A stretch of DNA of 46,870 nucleotides from Chromatiales bacterium. Its GTDB lineage: Bacteria > Pseudomonadota > Gammaproteobacteria > Chromatiales > Chromatiaceae. Where the stretch lies: positions 1-46,870 of the forward strand of contig JANQRK010000097.1 in NCBI GenBank assembly GCA_028284585.1, read 5' to 3'. This document shows positions 23,578-32,477 of the stretch, in pieces (the first letter of the stretch is position 1; every line of letters starts with the position of its first letter). The position numbers were made by a program, and so were the translations under genes. The notes under the pieces are model-generated. The model searched no databases, was not told the origin of the DNA, and saw nothing but the letters and a program-made list of their open reading frames with translations.

Positions 23578-23734
23578 CTGCTGTTGAGCGTGATCGTGCC
23601 GCGCCCCTAGGTCGGGTATCCAGTCAACATCTCCGTTGGACGGCTCGCGCCGGGAGCTGGCTGGTCCGCGGAAAAAACAAGACGGGTGCATTGCATTGCG
23701 TTGAATTAGGTCTGTCTTTAATATAATTAGTAAT

Positions 23735-23753
23735 GATTAGTATTATATTAATC
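23735..23753 (+). promoter_or_regulatory. Fur-box-like site upstream of IutA-like receptor
   Basis: GATTAGTATTATATTAATC matches the 19-bp Fur consensus at about 12 positions and is itself palindromic. It lies in an AT-rich island (23715-23760) with further overlapping Fur-like repeats, in otherwise GC-rich DNA, about 30 bp before the receptor ATG. Confidence 0.6.
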
Positions 23754-23782
23754 TTTCGTATCTTTATTTAGAGATTAACAGC

Positions 23783-25924
23783 ATGTCTGCTCAAGCCAAG
23801 TTTCCAAACATTGTTTTACCTCTGGCTGTCGTCGGTGCTGTTCTGCCCTGCGGTGCCTGGGCACAAGACGCCATCGAGCTGCAAACCATCTCTGTGGAAA
23901 CAGCGCGCTTCGCCAAGCCGGTCAATGCCATCCCCGGCACCTTCACCCTCCTGGACGAAGAGCAGATCGAACAGCAAACCCTAGTCGCCGACGACCTGGC
24001 CAGCGTGCTCGAAAACACCGTACCGGGCTTCGGCCCCAGCCTGCAAAAACTAACCGGTCGTGCCGAGACCTTTCGTGGTCGCAACCCCCTCTATCTGATC
24101 GATGGTGTACCGCAACACAACGCCCTACGTGATGGCAGCCGTGATGGCCATACCATCGACATCGACTTCATCGAGCGCATCGAAGTCATCCACGGTGCCA
24201 ACGCCATCCAGGGAATCGGTGCCACCGGCGGCATCGTCGGCCTGCGTACCAAAACGGCGCGCAAGACCGGTAGCTGGGAGAACGACGTAAAACTTACCAC
24301 CAGCATCGGTGACAACTTCGACAGCGATGGCTTCACCTACAAGGGCTCTTGGTTGGGCGGCATCGGCACCGACAACTATGACGTGACCACCGGGGTCGCC
24401 TACAAGCAAACCGGCATGTTCTACGATGGTGATGGCGACTTCGTCGGTTTGTATCCGACACAGGGCGACATCATGGATTCCGAATCGCGCGACCTGTTCT
24501 TCAAGGCAGGATATCAACTGAGCCCCGATCAGCGTGTGCAACTGATGGTGAACGACTTTGAGCTGGAGCGGAATCACGACTTCCGCAGCGTCGACGGCGA
24601 CCCCGACGCCGGTATCCCCACAACATCTGAGCGTGGCGCACCGGTCGACGTCGGCGACCCAGCCAAAAACGATGTCACCACAGTGACGCTGGACTACAAC
24701 AATGCGGCCCTGCTGGGCGGCTCGTTCAATGCGCAGCTCTACTACCAGGACTATCAGGCCCTGTTCGAAGGCGGCACCTTCGGCGACTTTTTTCGCTTGA
24801 CACCGAATGGTCCGCCGTTCCTCGACCAATCCAGCATTGAATCGGAGAAGAAAGGCGTCAAGCTGACCCAGACCTGGCGCAATATAGCCGGCATTAAAGG
24901 CCTGACGCCGAGTCTGGGCTTCGATCACCAACGCGATGCCACCGCCCAAGTGCTGGCACGCAGCGGCCGGGAATGGGTACCGGAGACCACGCTAAAGAGT
25001 AGCGCCCCCTTTGTGCAACTGGATTACGACTTCACCCCGCGCCTGCGTGCTACGGTCGGTGTTCGCTATGAGCAGGCCGAGTTGGAAGTCGATGACTATG
25101 TCACCATCGCCGCCGCCAACAGCACACCGGTCGGCGGCGGCAACCCAGATTTCAGCGAGTCCCTGACCAACCTGGGCCTATCGTTCGACTTGACCGACAA
25201 CCTGACCATCTACGGCTCCTTCTCCGAAGGCTTCACCATGCCGGACGTCGGCCGCGTGCTGCGGGCGATCGATACGCCCGGCTTGAATGTCGACTCCCTG
25301 ATCGATCTGCAACCGGTGGTGACTGACAACACCGAGGTGGGCCTGAACTTCAACTTCGACCGCGGCAGCCTGCATATCGCCTGGTACCGCTCGGACAGCG
25401 ACCTGGGTTCGCGTTTGGATCTGAATGCCAACGACGTCTTCGAGGTTCGTCGCGAAAAAACCGAAATCGAGGGATGGGAAGTTACGGGAGATTTCAATGT
25501 GACGGATAGCCTGTTGGTTGGCGCCAACTACAGCAGCATCGAAGGCCGCTTTGACTCGGACGGCAACGGCAGTGTGGACAGCGACTTTGATGGCCTGAAC
25601 ATCGCCCCGGACCGCCTCAACCTGTATGCCGAAATGGATTTCAACAGCGGCAATCGTGGACGCATTCAGATCGCCCATCTCCGCGATCGCAACTTCCGCA
25701 GCGATATCCCGGGGGAGGCGGAGTTCGAGTTCAACGGCTACACCACGGTCGATATGTCATTCGTATCACGCACCCGGTATGGCGATTTCAGCCTCGGTGT
25801 AGATAACCTGCTCGATAAGCAATACATCACCTACTTCTCACAGGCACAGGCACGGCAGCGCGACGACGCATTCTTTGCGGGCCGCGGCCGCACGCTGACC
25901 CTCAGCTACCGAAAGGAACTCTAA
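23783..25924 (+). CDS. TonB-dependent receptor, IutA-like
   Basis: The 713-residue receptor has a signal peptide ending AWA and a likely TonB box in IELQTISVE. Its plug resembles the aerobactin-receptor (IutA) group: VLENTVPGFGPSLQ, FRGRNPLYLIDGVPQ, IDIDFIERIEVIHGANAIQG and ATGGIVGLRTK. A long beta barrel follows. The substrate is probably a ferric hydroxamate/citrate-type siderophore, by family resemblance only. It ends in SYRKEL rather than the usual aromatic residue, which is unusual for barrel insertion. A Fur-like box precedes it, so iron limitation should induce it. A close relative is the receptor at 41555. Confidence 0.88.
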   Translation: MSAQAKFPNIVLPLAVVGAVLPCGAWAQDAIELQTISVETARFAKPVNAIPGTFTLLDEEQIEQQTLVADDLASVLENTVPGFGPSLQKLTGRAETFRGRNPLYLIDGVPQHNALRDGSRDGHTIDIDFIERIEVIHGANAIQGIGATGGIVGLRTKTARKTGSWENDVKLTTSIGDNFDSDGFTYKGSWLGGIGTDNYDVTTGVAYKQTGMFYDGDGDFVGLYPTQGDIMDSESRDLFFKAGYQLSPDQRVQLMVNDFELERNHDFRSVDGDPDAGIPTTSERGAPVDVGDPAKNDVTTVTLDYNNAALLGGSFNAQLYYQDYQALFEGGTFGDFFRLTPNGPPFLDQSSIESEKKGVKLTQTWRNIAGIKGLTPSLGFDHQRDATAQVLARSGREWVPETTLKSSAPFVQLDYDFTPRLRATVGVRYEQAELEVDDYVTIAAANSTPVGGGNPDFSESLTNLGLSFDLTDNLTIYGSFSEGFTMPDVGRVLRAIDTPGLNVDSLIDLQPVVTDNTEVGLNFNFDRGSLHIAWYRSDSDLGSRLDLNANDVFEVRREKTEIEGWEVTGDFNVTDSLLVGANYSSIEGRFDSDGNGSVDSDFDGLNIAPDRLNLYAEMDFNSGNRGRIQIAHLRDRNFRSDIPGEAEFEFNGYTTVDMSFVSRTRYGDFSLGVDNLLDKQYITYFSQAQARQRDDAFFAGRGRTLTLSYRKEL

Positions 25925-26097
25925 ACGGCATCCTTGATGAGACAGAGGGTGCATTCGTTCGACCTGGTTTGGGCCCTGCCCAAGCGGAACCCAGCCAATT
26001 CGATGCAGTTGCCTTCACACCCACCGGCAAAGCGCAACAAGCATCAATAAAGGGTTCTGGGCCACCCAATGTCCTATCACCGTGCAGCCAGACGCTA

Positions 26098-26146
26098 AGG
26101 AACCTTAAAAAAAATCACAGGTTCCTGCGACACAGAAATGTGTCGC
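26098..26146. repeat. Two adjoining hairpins with GAAA tetraloop
   Basis: AGGAACC (26098-26104) pairs with GGTTCCT (26120-26126). Immediately after comes a perfect 8-bp stem GCGACACA/TGTGTCGC closed by a GAAA loop (26127-26146). They lie in the 354-bp gap between two convergent genes, which holds no coding frame. They may be a bidirectional end structure or a relic of an insertion sequence end. Confidence 0.5.
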
Positions 26147-26278
26147 CAAATTTGACCGCGGTAAGCGGTTGATTCTGAAGCTGGGTGCAAATCACATTCG
26201 CACCGACGCACGCTCTGACAAGTCCAGGAAGGACTTACTCAGCTTCCCTAAGCGCCAAACTCCAATTCTAGGCGGGGC

Positions 26279-26857
26279 CTACTCGGTTCCCGCTGCCGCT
26301 GTGGTCTCCTTCGAACGTATCACTTGGCTATCGAGATAACGAAGGACCTCGCTTGCACTAAAAGCCTTGACGTCCTCAACGGCAGGTTTACCGGGAAACA
26401 AGACGATATTGGCTACCGCCTCGTATCGGGTTCGCGGCCAGGCCTGACCGTCGGCGGGCACGCCATAACCAAAGTGACGACGGAAGCCGTATAACCGATA
26501 GTGGCCGTATCCGGGAAACGCTGAGAACGAGTACACGTAACGCGTCTTGGCCTCGAGATCCCGATCGAATACAACGAAATAATCAAAGCCGTGCTCCAGC
26601 GTCAGCTCCGCGGCCCGATAGAGCAGGTAGTTCTCTACCGTGTCTCGATCGGTGAGAGAGTTGCCGGCAAAGGTGACCCGATAGCGATCCTGTTCAATCT
26701 GCTGTTCCCGATAACCGAAATCCGGATCCGCGGGCTGGTACAAGGTTGGACCACCACAGCCAGCAAGCATGAGGGTCGCCAAAGATACCGCGAATAAACC
26801 GCTACGAAATTGACCGGCGTTGTTGTGCAAAATCCGTTCGGCTGGACTGGTCGGCAT
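26279..26857 (-). CDS. CC0125/CC1285-family lipoprotein
   Basis: The 192-residue protein has a lipoprotein signal, LATLMLAGC, with Cys at about 34. The mature part has the family pattern: DPDFGYREQQIEQDRYRVTF, AGNSLTDRDTVENYLLYRAA and ELTLEHGFDYFVVFDRDLE. The function of this family is unknown; it is predicted to be membrane-anchored and periplasm-facing. CGGAGAG precedes the ATG. It is convergent with the IutA-like receptor and shows no clear link to iron beyond its neighbours. Confidence 0.85.
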   Translation of the reverse strand: MPTSPAERILHNNAGQFRSGLFAVSLATLMLAGCGGPTLYQPADPDFGYREQQIEQDRYRVTFAGNSLTDRDTVENYLLYRAAELTLEHGFDYFVVFDRDLEAKTRYVYSFSAFPGYGHYRLYGFRRHFGYGVPADGQAWPRTRYEAVANIVLFPGKPAVEDVKAFSASEVLRYLDSQVIRSKETTAAAGTE

Positions 26858-27285
26858 TAGTTCTCTCCGTAGCGTCGCACGGCCATTACTGCGATGGACT
26901 CCGTCTCACCGCCTAGAGTTCCGCCAGCAAGGCATGTCTGATAGCGCGGTGTTTGCCAACTGTGGCCTGGGCTTCTCTTAGCCAGGTATCGAGACAGTGC
27001 CGCTCGCCAATTTTCGCGTGGAGTACCGATCACCGATGATTCTCTACCATTCGAAGAAATCATCGTCGACGATTGTGCGCCCGGTGATCGCAATTGCGCC
27101 TTCGGCGAGGGAGTCAATCGAATTTGAGATCGACGGCTATGCAAAGGTCGATCTCGGACTGGATACGGCCGGTCAGAGCTATCAAGGCAAGCCGCTGTTT
27201 GGACTACGGCGTGCCGCCGCACCGGGTCGCGTATTGTCCATTGTATAAACGGCAAAGTTCGGAGCTTCTCAACCCGCCTTTACCA
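26858..27285. other. Gap with decayed coding-like fragments
   Basis: No intact gene. On the plus strand, frame-broken stretches read LPFEEIIVDDCAPGDRNC, then IEFEIDGYAKVDLGLDTAG after a one-base shift. The second resembles the late barrel strands of TonB receptors. On the minus strand another fragment reads CLDTWLREAQATVGKHRA. I cannot assign any of them with confidence. Confidence 0.25.
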
Positions 27286-29370
27286 TCAGAACAACAGCTT
27301 CCCGGTGATGCCGACGGCGCGTCGTTTACCCAAGGTAGCCGCGATGTCATTGTCGCTGTAGACGAAGTAGTCCTCATCCAACAGGTTCTCGACATAACCG
27401 ACGACCTCGTACTTGGGGCCGCGATAGCCTGCTTGTAGATTGACCAAGCTGCGGCTGTCCACCGACTCCTGGGGCTCCAAGCCGAACCGGGCCAGGTGGT
27501 CATCGGTGTATTCGAGATCGGCGCCGATGAACAGGCCATTACCGATCTCGTAGCGCGCGCCCAAGCCGATATTCCAGCTAGGTGCCTCGGGGAACTCGCT
27601 GCCGGACAAGTCGCCGAGGGATGCGGAGTCGAAGTCCTTGAACTCGGTATCGACATAGCCGATGGAGGCATAGGTCGTCAGCTGCGAAGTGGCTCGGAAG
27701 TCCAGCTCGATCTCGAAGCCCTTGCTCTCCGATTCGGCGGCGTTCACCGTGCGGCTCGAGGTGAAGTCCCCAGGGACTTCGAGTTGCTCGACCTGCTGGT
27801 CTTCCCAGTCGCTGTAGAACAGATTGGCGCGGGCGCTGAGTCGGCCGTCGAGGAATTCACCACGATAGCCGATTTCGTAGTTGGTAGTGAATTCTGGATC
27901 AAACTCAAAGGTCTCACCGGTCGAACGCTGCAGCCCCGCCCCCCCAGCCCGGAATCCGCGTTGAACGGTAAAGTCGACCGACTGTGTAGGCGCAATCTGC
28001 TTGATCAATCCGAGCTTTGGCAAAAAGGCGAATTCGTCCACGTCGCGCTTGAAACGGGTGACGGTCGCACTGCCGCCGCTGACTTGTTCGAATGAGCTAG
28101 TGAACTCGGATTCGCTGTAGTCGGCGCGCGCACCGACCACCGCCTTCCAGCTTGGACTGAACGCATAGACGACCTCGCCAAACAGCGCGATGTTCTGGGC
28201 CTCGGTCGATTGTTTACTCGTATCTCTGCGGCCAAAGAAATCGGGGCGCACAAAATCCGCATCGGCCTCTTCCTGAGCGAGATAGAGGCCGAGCACACCG
28301 GTGTGCTGACCGTTCCCGTAGTTCAGGCGGACCTCCTGGGTGATCAGTTCCTGGTCTTGGTCACCAAACAACACATTGCTCTCTCCCGCGGTACCGGCAT
28401 TGACCGAATCACGCGACAGGTCCGAGTCGGAATAACTGGTCAACGAGGTCAGAGCGAGATCGGGGTTGATGTCATGCACGATCTCCAGACCAGCGTTGTG
28501 ATTGCGTGTCTCGCGCTGCTCGGTGAACACCGGTAGGTTGAAATCGCCGCGGCGCTCATCAAAATCGAAACCCAATGCTGGCCCGGCGATATCGTCGATC
28601 GTCGGTGAGTCATAGGCCGTGGAAAGGGTCAGGGCGAAGCTGGTATCCGGTATCGTATCGGGGAGGTAGAGTGCCTTCGCCCTGATCTGATAGTACTCGT
28701 TACGGGCAAAGTCTTCGAAATTGTCGAACGCTTCATAGGTCGGGTAATTGAGATCGGTATCACGTCTACGGTATTCGGCCGCGAGACGCACCGCCAGTTG
28801 GTTCTCGGCCACTGGTACATTGAGCATGACGGCACCTTCGCGGTAGTCGTCATCACCCAAGCCAGCCATCACAGCGCCCTCATTCTCGAACACCGGATCT
28901 TTGGTCTTAACGTAGATGGCGCCCGCCAGTGCGGCGCGCCCAGTCAGTGTCGATTGGGGGCCACGGTAGACTTCGACTTGTTCGACATCCCATAACCCAC
29001 GCGCCCCCCGCCGGGTGCCATTGACGGTCTGTTCAATGCCATCGATATAGAAGCTCGCAAGGGGTGCGCCACCCGGTGTAAGCCCTTCGGAGTTGACACC
29101 TCGGATCACGAAGCCGGCATCGACCCAGTCGGCGTCCATTACGTTGCCCATGGTCCGGAACGCATCACGAAATTGCTTGAGTTGTTGAAACTCAATGTCT
29201 TCTTCACCCACGATGGCGACGCTGGCGGTGGTATCGGCGATCGACTTGCTGACCTTCGAGCCGTAAATGACCAGGGTGTCGAGCTGCACCGGCTCCGCAT
29301 GGGTGAGGGATGTGCCGCCCAGCAGGGCAGTACTTAATAAGACAGGAAACGTAGGTCGGACGATGAGCAT
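27286..29370 (-). CDS. TonB-dependent receptor, short CirA-like type
   Basis: The start at 29370 has GGAG nine bases upstream and yields a clean signal peptide (LLSTALLGGTSLTHA). A TonB box is in LDTLVIYGSKV. The plug reads FVIRGVNSEGLTPGGAPLAS, then GLWDVEQVEVYRGPQSTLTG. The barrel ends in Phe (KLLF). It has no STN signalling domain. The ligand is unknown. The plug layout LWDVxQVExxRGPQSTxxGRxALAGA is shared with the receptor at 34455, so the two are paralogues. It starts 79 bp after the STN receptor upstream on the same strand, so the two may share a transcript. Confidence 0.87.
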   Translation of the reverse strand: MLIVRPTFPVLLSTALLGGTSLTHAEPVQLDTLVIYGSKVSKSIADTTASVAIVGEEDIEFQQLKQFRDAFRTMGNVMDADWVDAGFVIRGVNSEGLTPGGAPLASFYIDGIEQTVNGTRRGARGLWDVEQVEVYRGPQSTLTGRAALAGAIYVKTKDPVFENEGAVMAGLGDDDYREGAVMLNVPVAENQLAVRLAAEYRRRDTDLNYPTYEAFDNFEDFARNEYYQIRAKALYLPDTIPDTSFALTLSTAYDSPTIDDIAGPALGFDFDERRGDFNLPVFTEQRETRNHNAGLEIVHDINPDLALTSLTSYSDSDLSRDSVNAGTAGESNVLFGDQDQELITQEVRLNYGNGQHTGVLGLYLAQEEADADFVRPDFFGRRDTSKQSTEAQNIALFGEVVYAFSPSWKAVVGARADYSESEFTSSFEQVSGGSATVTRFKRDVDEFAFLPKLGLIKQIAPTQSVDFTVQRGFRAGGAGLQRSTGETFEFDPEFTTNYEIGYRGEFLDGRLSARANLFYSDWEDQQVEQLEVPGDFTSSRTVNAAESESKGFEIELDFRATSQLTTYASIGYVDTEFKDFDSASLGDLSGSEFPEAPSWNIGLGARYEIGNGLFIGADLEYTDDHLARFGLEPQESVDSRSLVNLQAGYRGPKYEVVGYVENLLDEDYFVYSDNDIAATLGKRRAVGITGKLLF

Positions 29371-29449
29371 GGTAGGGCGCTCCATTGATTTTTGTTTGAT
29401 TTCGGCACGAATGAAAGGTCAAGGCTGAGGGCTGAGAACGGCCCCGATG

Positions 29450-31852
29450 TCACTTGAATCGGTAACGGACCGAGGCGATCGCTTCGAACGGCGCCCCGGC
29501 ATGCACGCTACGGCTCAGGCCATTCCAGGCCGCGTGCACATAGCGTTCGTCGGTAACGTTGTTCAGGTTCAACTGCATAGTCCAGTCGTCCACCTGATAC
29601 CGTGCAAAGAGATTGACAAGTGTGTATCCGTCGACAAACACCCGGTCCGAATTATTGCCGTCAAAGTTGGGGTCGGCGATCGCCAGGCGATTCCCGACGT
29701 ACTGCACACCACCACCCACCGTAAGCCCTCTCAGATTGGCCGTGTTGAATCGATAGCTGGTCCACAGCGATCCGGTGTACTTCGGCGCACCTACGATGCG
29801 CTCACCGCTGTCATTGGTATCGGCGTAACCCAGGGCCCCATAGAGCTTCCAACCAGGCGTCAGGTTGGCCTCGACATCCAGCTCAAACCCGCGACTGGTC
29901 TGCTTCGCGGCGGCGATCGAGCCGAAGGGATTAGGATCGGTCGGGGCCGTGCTCGGGTCGGTAACGGCGACGTTCTCCTTGGTGATATCGAAGTAGGCCG
30001 CGGTGAAGGTCACCCGGTCTGCGATACCAAAGCCCTTGATACCCACCTCGTAACCTTCGCCTTCTTCCGGATCGAGCACATTGTTGTTCTTGTCCAGATC
30101 AAAGCTCGGATTGAACGATTCCGAATAGCTGGCAAAGACCGACAGGCTGTCAGACAACTCGTAAGCGACACCGGCCTGCGCGCTGTTTGCGCTGAGATCC
30201 TGGGCCGTGCTGGCGCTTCCGGGTCGCGGTGTTCTGTCGATCTTGTCGTGGCGAAAGCCGACACTGACCGTTAGCTTGTCGGTCAAATTGGTGTGATTCT
30301 GCGCAAACAAGCCCAGGCGATCGATGTCGTCGCTGGAATAGAAGCCCTCGGCGGAGGGTATGGCCGATGCAGGGGGCGGTAGTTGCGAGTAATCAGGATT
30401 ATCCCAATCCAAGAACGAGGCCATGCTTGGATCAAAACGTGTGCTGTTTTCTGTCTCCGATTGCCGGTAATCCCCGCCCACGACCAGGTGGTTGGTTAGG
30501 CCAGCGATTTCGGTATCACCGGCGATACTGATCTGGAGGGCGGTTTCCTTATTGCGCTGTTCCTGCTGGGCCGCGACTCGGAGATAGCTGTTGGTCGCGA
30601 GATCCAACTCAAAAGGCAACCAGAGTGCACTGTATTCGTAGCCGCCATCGAATCGTCTAACCCGAGCATTGACATGCCAGTCGTCCGAGAGCGAATGCAC
30701 CAAGTCGGCGCCGAAGGTGTATTGATGGCGCTCAATGCGGTCCTGGGGGTGGTTACTTACCTGCTCGATCGGCGCCGTGAGATCGCCATCTAAATCGATC
30801 GCGGTGCCGAAATCGGCCTGGTAATCGTCGTCGGTGTATTCACCAATCAGTGTGACTGCCGTGTCTTCGGTAATCGCCCACTCCAGCGAGGGCGCAAAGA
30901 AAGTCCGCTTGTTCGGATCGTCATAGTCGCGCCAGGCTTGATCCCGTTTGTACAGGCCGACGATACGATAGCGTGCCTTGTGTCCATTGCCGAGGGCGCC
31001 GCCCACATCGACTTTGGGGCTGACCATTCCATCGGTACCGTAATCGAGCACCACTTCCCCATGATCGTGCTTGAGCGGACGCTTGGCCCGCATATTGATC
31101 AGGCCGCCCGGGTTGGCCTCGCCGAAGAGGATGGAATCCGGCCCCTTGAGCACCTCCACACTATCGAGGTTGTAAAGTTCTGGGTCGGCGACGCCCCCGA
31201 AGGTCTCGACCCGAAAGCCATCGCGCAGGACAGGGGTTTCTTGAAAGCCGCGTAGCGTGAACGTATTTTCCCGCCCGTCGTTGTCGCCCAAGAAGGCCGC
31301 ATTCGAGGTCAAGGCCAACACGCCTTCCAAGGCCTCCGGCTTGACCTCCTCGATCAAGTCCTTGGGGATGACCTGTACCGAGCGCGGCATCTCTTCCGGC
31401 TCCAGACCATTACGCAAGATCGACGACGCATTGTTGCGGTACTCACCCAGTACCTCGATCGGCCCCAGTTGAGCGGGCCCAGATTGCCTTAGCGTGACAA
31501 CCGCGTCGGCCAGGCTATAGGTCAGGCCACTGCCGGCCAGCAGCCGATCCAGGGCCTCGCGTGGGCTCAGGTCGCCGGCAACCGCAGGGGCGGATTTGCC
31601 AGCGACGAGACGAGCGTCCACCGATAGCATCAGCCCCATCTGGCGGGCCAACGCATTGAGAGAGTCCGCTAGATCTCCTGCCGGCAGGTCGATGGGTGAG
31701 GTTCGCTGTGAGGCCACATTTTTGTGAGCCGAGTTGCCGGTCTGCTGCGCCAAGCTTGGGCCGACGACAGAAAGGGCCATGCCGATGCACAGACCCAGCA
31801 CGGGGAGACGGGCGCAAGGCCGGGAAGCGAATTGGAAGGGGACAGAAAACAT
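29450..31852 (-). CDS. TonB-dependent siderophore receptor with STN signalling domain
   Basis: The start at 31852 has GGAG upstream and gives a signal peptide (PVLGLCIGMALSVVGPSLAQ); a frame 23 codons longer lacks one. Residues about 50-125 form an STN domain (IDLPAGDLADSLNALARQMG, SPREALDRLLAGSGLTYSLA). The plug follows (MPRSVQVIPKDLIEE, FTLRGFQETPVLRDGFRVE, VEVLKGPDSILFGEANPGG), then a barrel. This is the FpvA/FecA-type transducer layout, expected to signal to a FecR-like anti-sigma factor, but no fecIR pair is adjacent. The last residues are RYRFK, one Lys beyond the usual terminal Phe. Confidence 0.92.
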   Translation of the reverse strand: MFSVPFQFASRPCARLPVLGLCIGMALSVVGPSLAQQTGNSAHKNVASQRTSPIDLPAGDLADSLNALARQMGLMLSVDARLVAGKSAPAVAGDLSPREALDRLLAGSGLTYSLADAVVTLRQSGPAQLGPIEVLGEYRNNASSILRNGLEPEEMPRSVQVIPKDLIEEVKPEALEGVLALTSNAAFLGDNDGRENTFTLRGFQETPVLRDGFRVETFGGVADPELYNLDSVEVLKGPDSILFGEANPGGLINMRAKRPLKHDHGEVVLDYGTDGMVSPKVDVGGALGNGHKARYRIVGLYKRDQAWRDYDDPNKRTFFAPSLEWAITEDTAVTLIGEYTDDDYQADFGTAIDLDGDLTAPIEQVSNHPQDRIERHQYTFGADLVHSLSDDWHVNARVRRFDGGYEYSALWLPFELDLATNSYLRVAAQQEQRNKETALQISIAGDTEIAGLTNHLVVGGDYRQSETENSTRFDPSMASFLDWDNPDYSQLPPPASAIPSAEGFYSSDDIDRLGLFAQNHTNLTDKLTVSVGFRHDKIDRTPRPGSASTAQDLSANSAQAGVAYELSDSLSVFASYSESFNPSFDLDKNNNVLDPEEGEGYEVGIKGFGIADRVTFTAAYFDITKENVAVTDPSTAPTDPNPFGSIAAAKQTSRGFELDVEANLTPGWKLYGALGYADTNDSGERIVGAPKYTGSLWTSYRFNTANLRGLTVGGGVQYVGNRLAIADPNFDGNNSDRVFVDGYTLVNLFARYQVDDWTMQLNLNNVTDERYVHAAWNGLSRSVHAGAPFEAIASVRYRFK

Positions 31853-32252
31853 GAATTGAGCTCCGTTGCGTATTATTTTTTGGTAGCGTGCTCCACCCTT
31901 AGCTGAACGATCCCACTGCAACCCGTAAAGAATTGATTCAGCACATAATGGGCTTGTCTGCCCAGATCAGGTGATTTGATCTAGGCACCCTCTGCCAGCC
32001 ATGGGTGACAATGCGTGATCCGCTCAACGGGCAGCTCGCCTAGTAGTGCATTGAACCGCCTGATTCTGGATTGCGAGGCGCGATTGTCCCGAGTCCGCGA
32101 CCTGCGCCGTGTCGAGATCCTTTGGGTCACGAGTCCTGCAAGGCTGTTCGTTAGTCTTTTTGCACAGCGACCTCGGCCAAGCTCAGCGCAATAAAAAGCA
32201 CCGGCGGTCAGGCCTGTTTCAGCTATCTGCGGGAGCATTCGATAATTTTATT
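31853..32252. other. Divergent intergenic region
   Basis: No recognisable gene lies between the STN receptor and the Fur-like site. The stretch just above the receptor start is AT-rich (TATTATTTTTTGG) and probably holds its promoter. Open frames here show no family resemblance. Confidence 0.3.
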
Positions 32253-32271
32253 GCGAATTATTATGATTTGC
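32253..32271 (+). promoter_or_regulatory. Fur-box-like site upstream of chaN-like gene
   Basis: GCGAATTATTATGATTTGC matches the Fur consensus at about 12 of 19 positions. It is part of a palindrome TTGC-AAT...ATT-GCAA. It lies about 200 bp before the ATG of the ChaN-like gene in an AT-rich island. Confidence 0.5.
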
Positions 32272-32477
32272 AATATTCTTAATGAATCGACGTGTCGACG
32301 CAATCGCACCCTTAGCCCTGGGAATTTCATGGGGGCTTGTCATCCGCTTCGATGTTCGATGCCGAAGCATGAACTCGCTCAGCGACTTCCAGCAATAAAG
32401 GCGGTCTCGCTGACAGCAGTTCAGGGTCAACAACGGTATCTCGCGTCGGTTCCGGCTTACCGTTAGGGAGGAGAGTC

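Noticed and set aside
23735..23780. Riboswitch in the leader of the IutA-like receptor
   Set aside because: The leader is too short and AT-rich with Fur-like repeats; no known riboswitch core is visible.
31981..32238. Minus-strand frame of 85 codons before the ChaN-like gene
   Set aside because: No recognisable domain or ribosome site; a transposase remnant was considered but no motif supports it.
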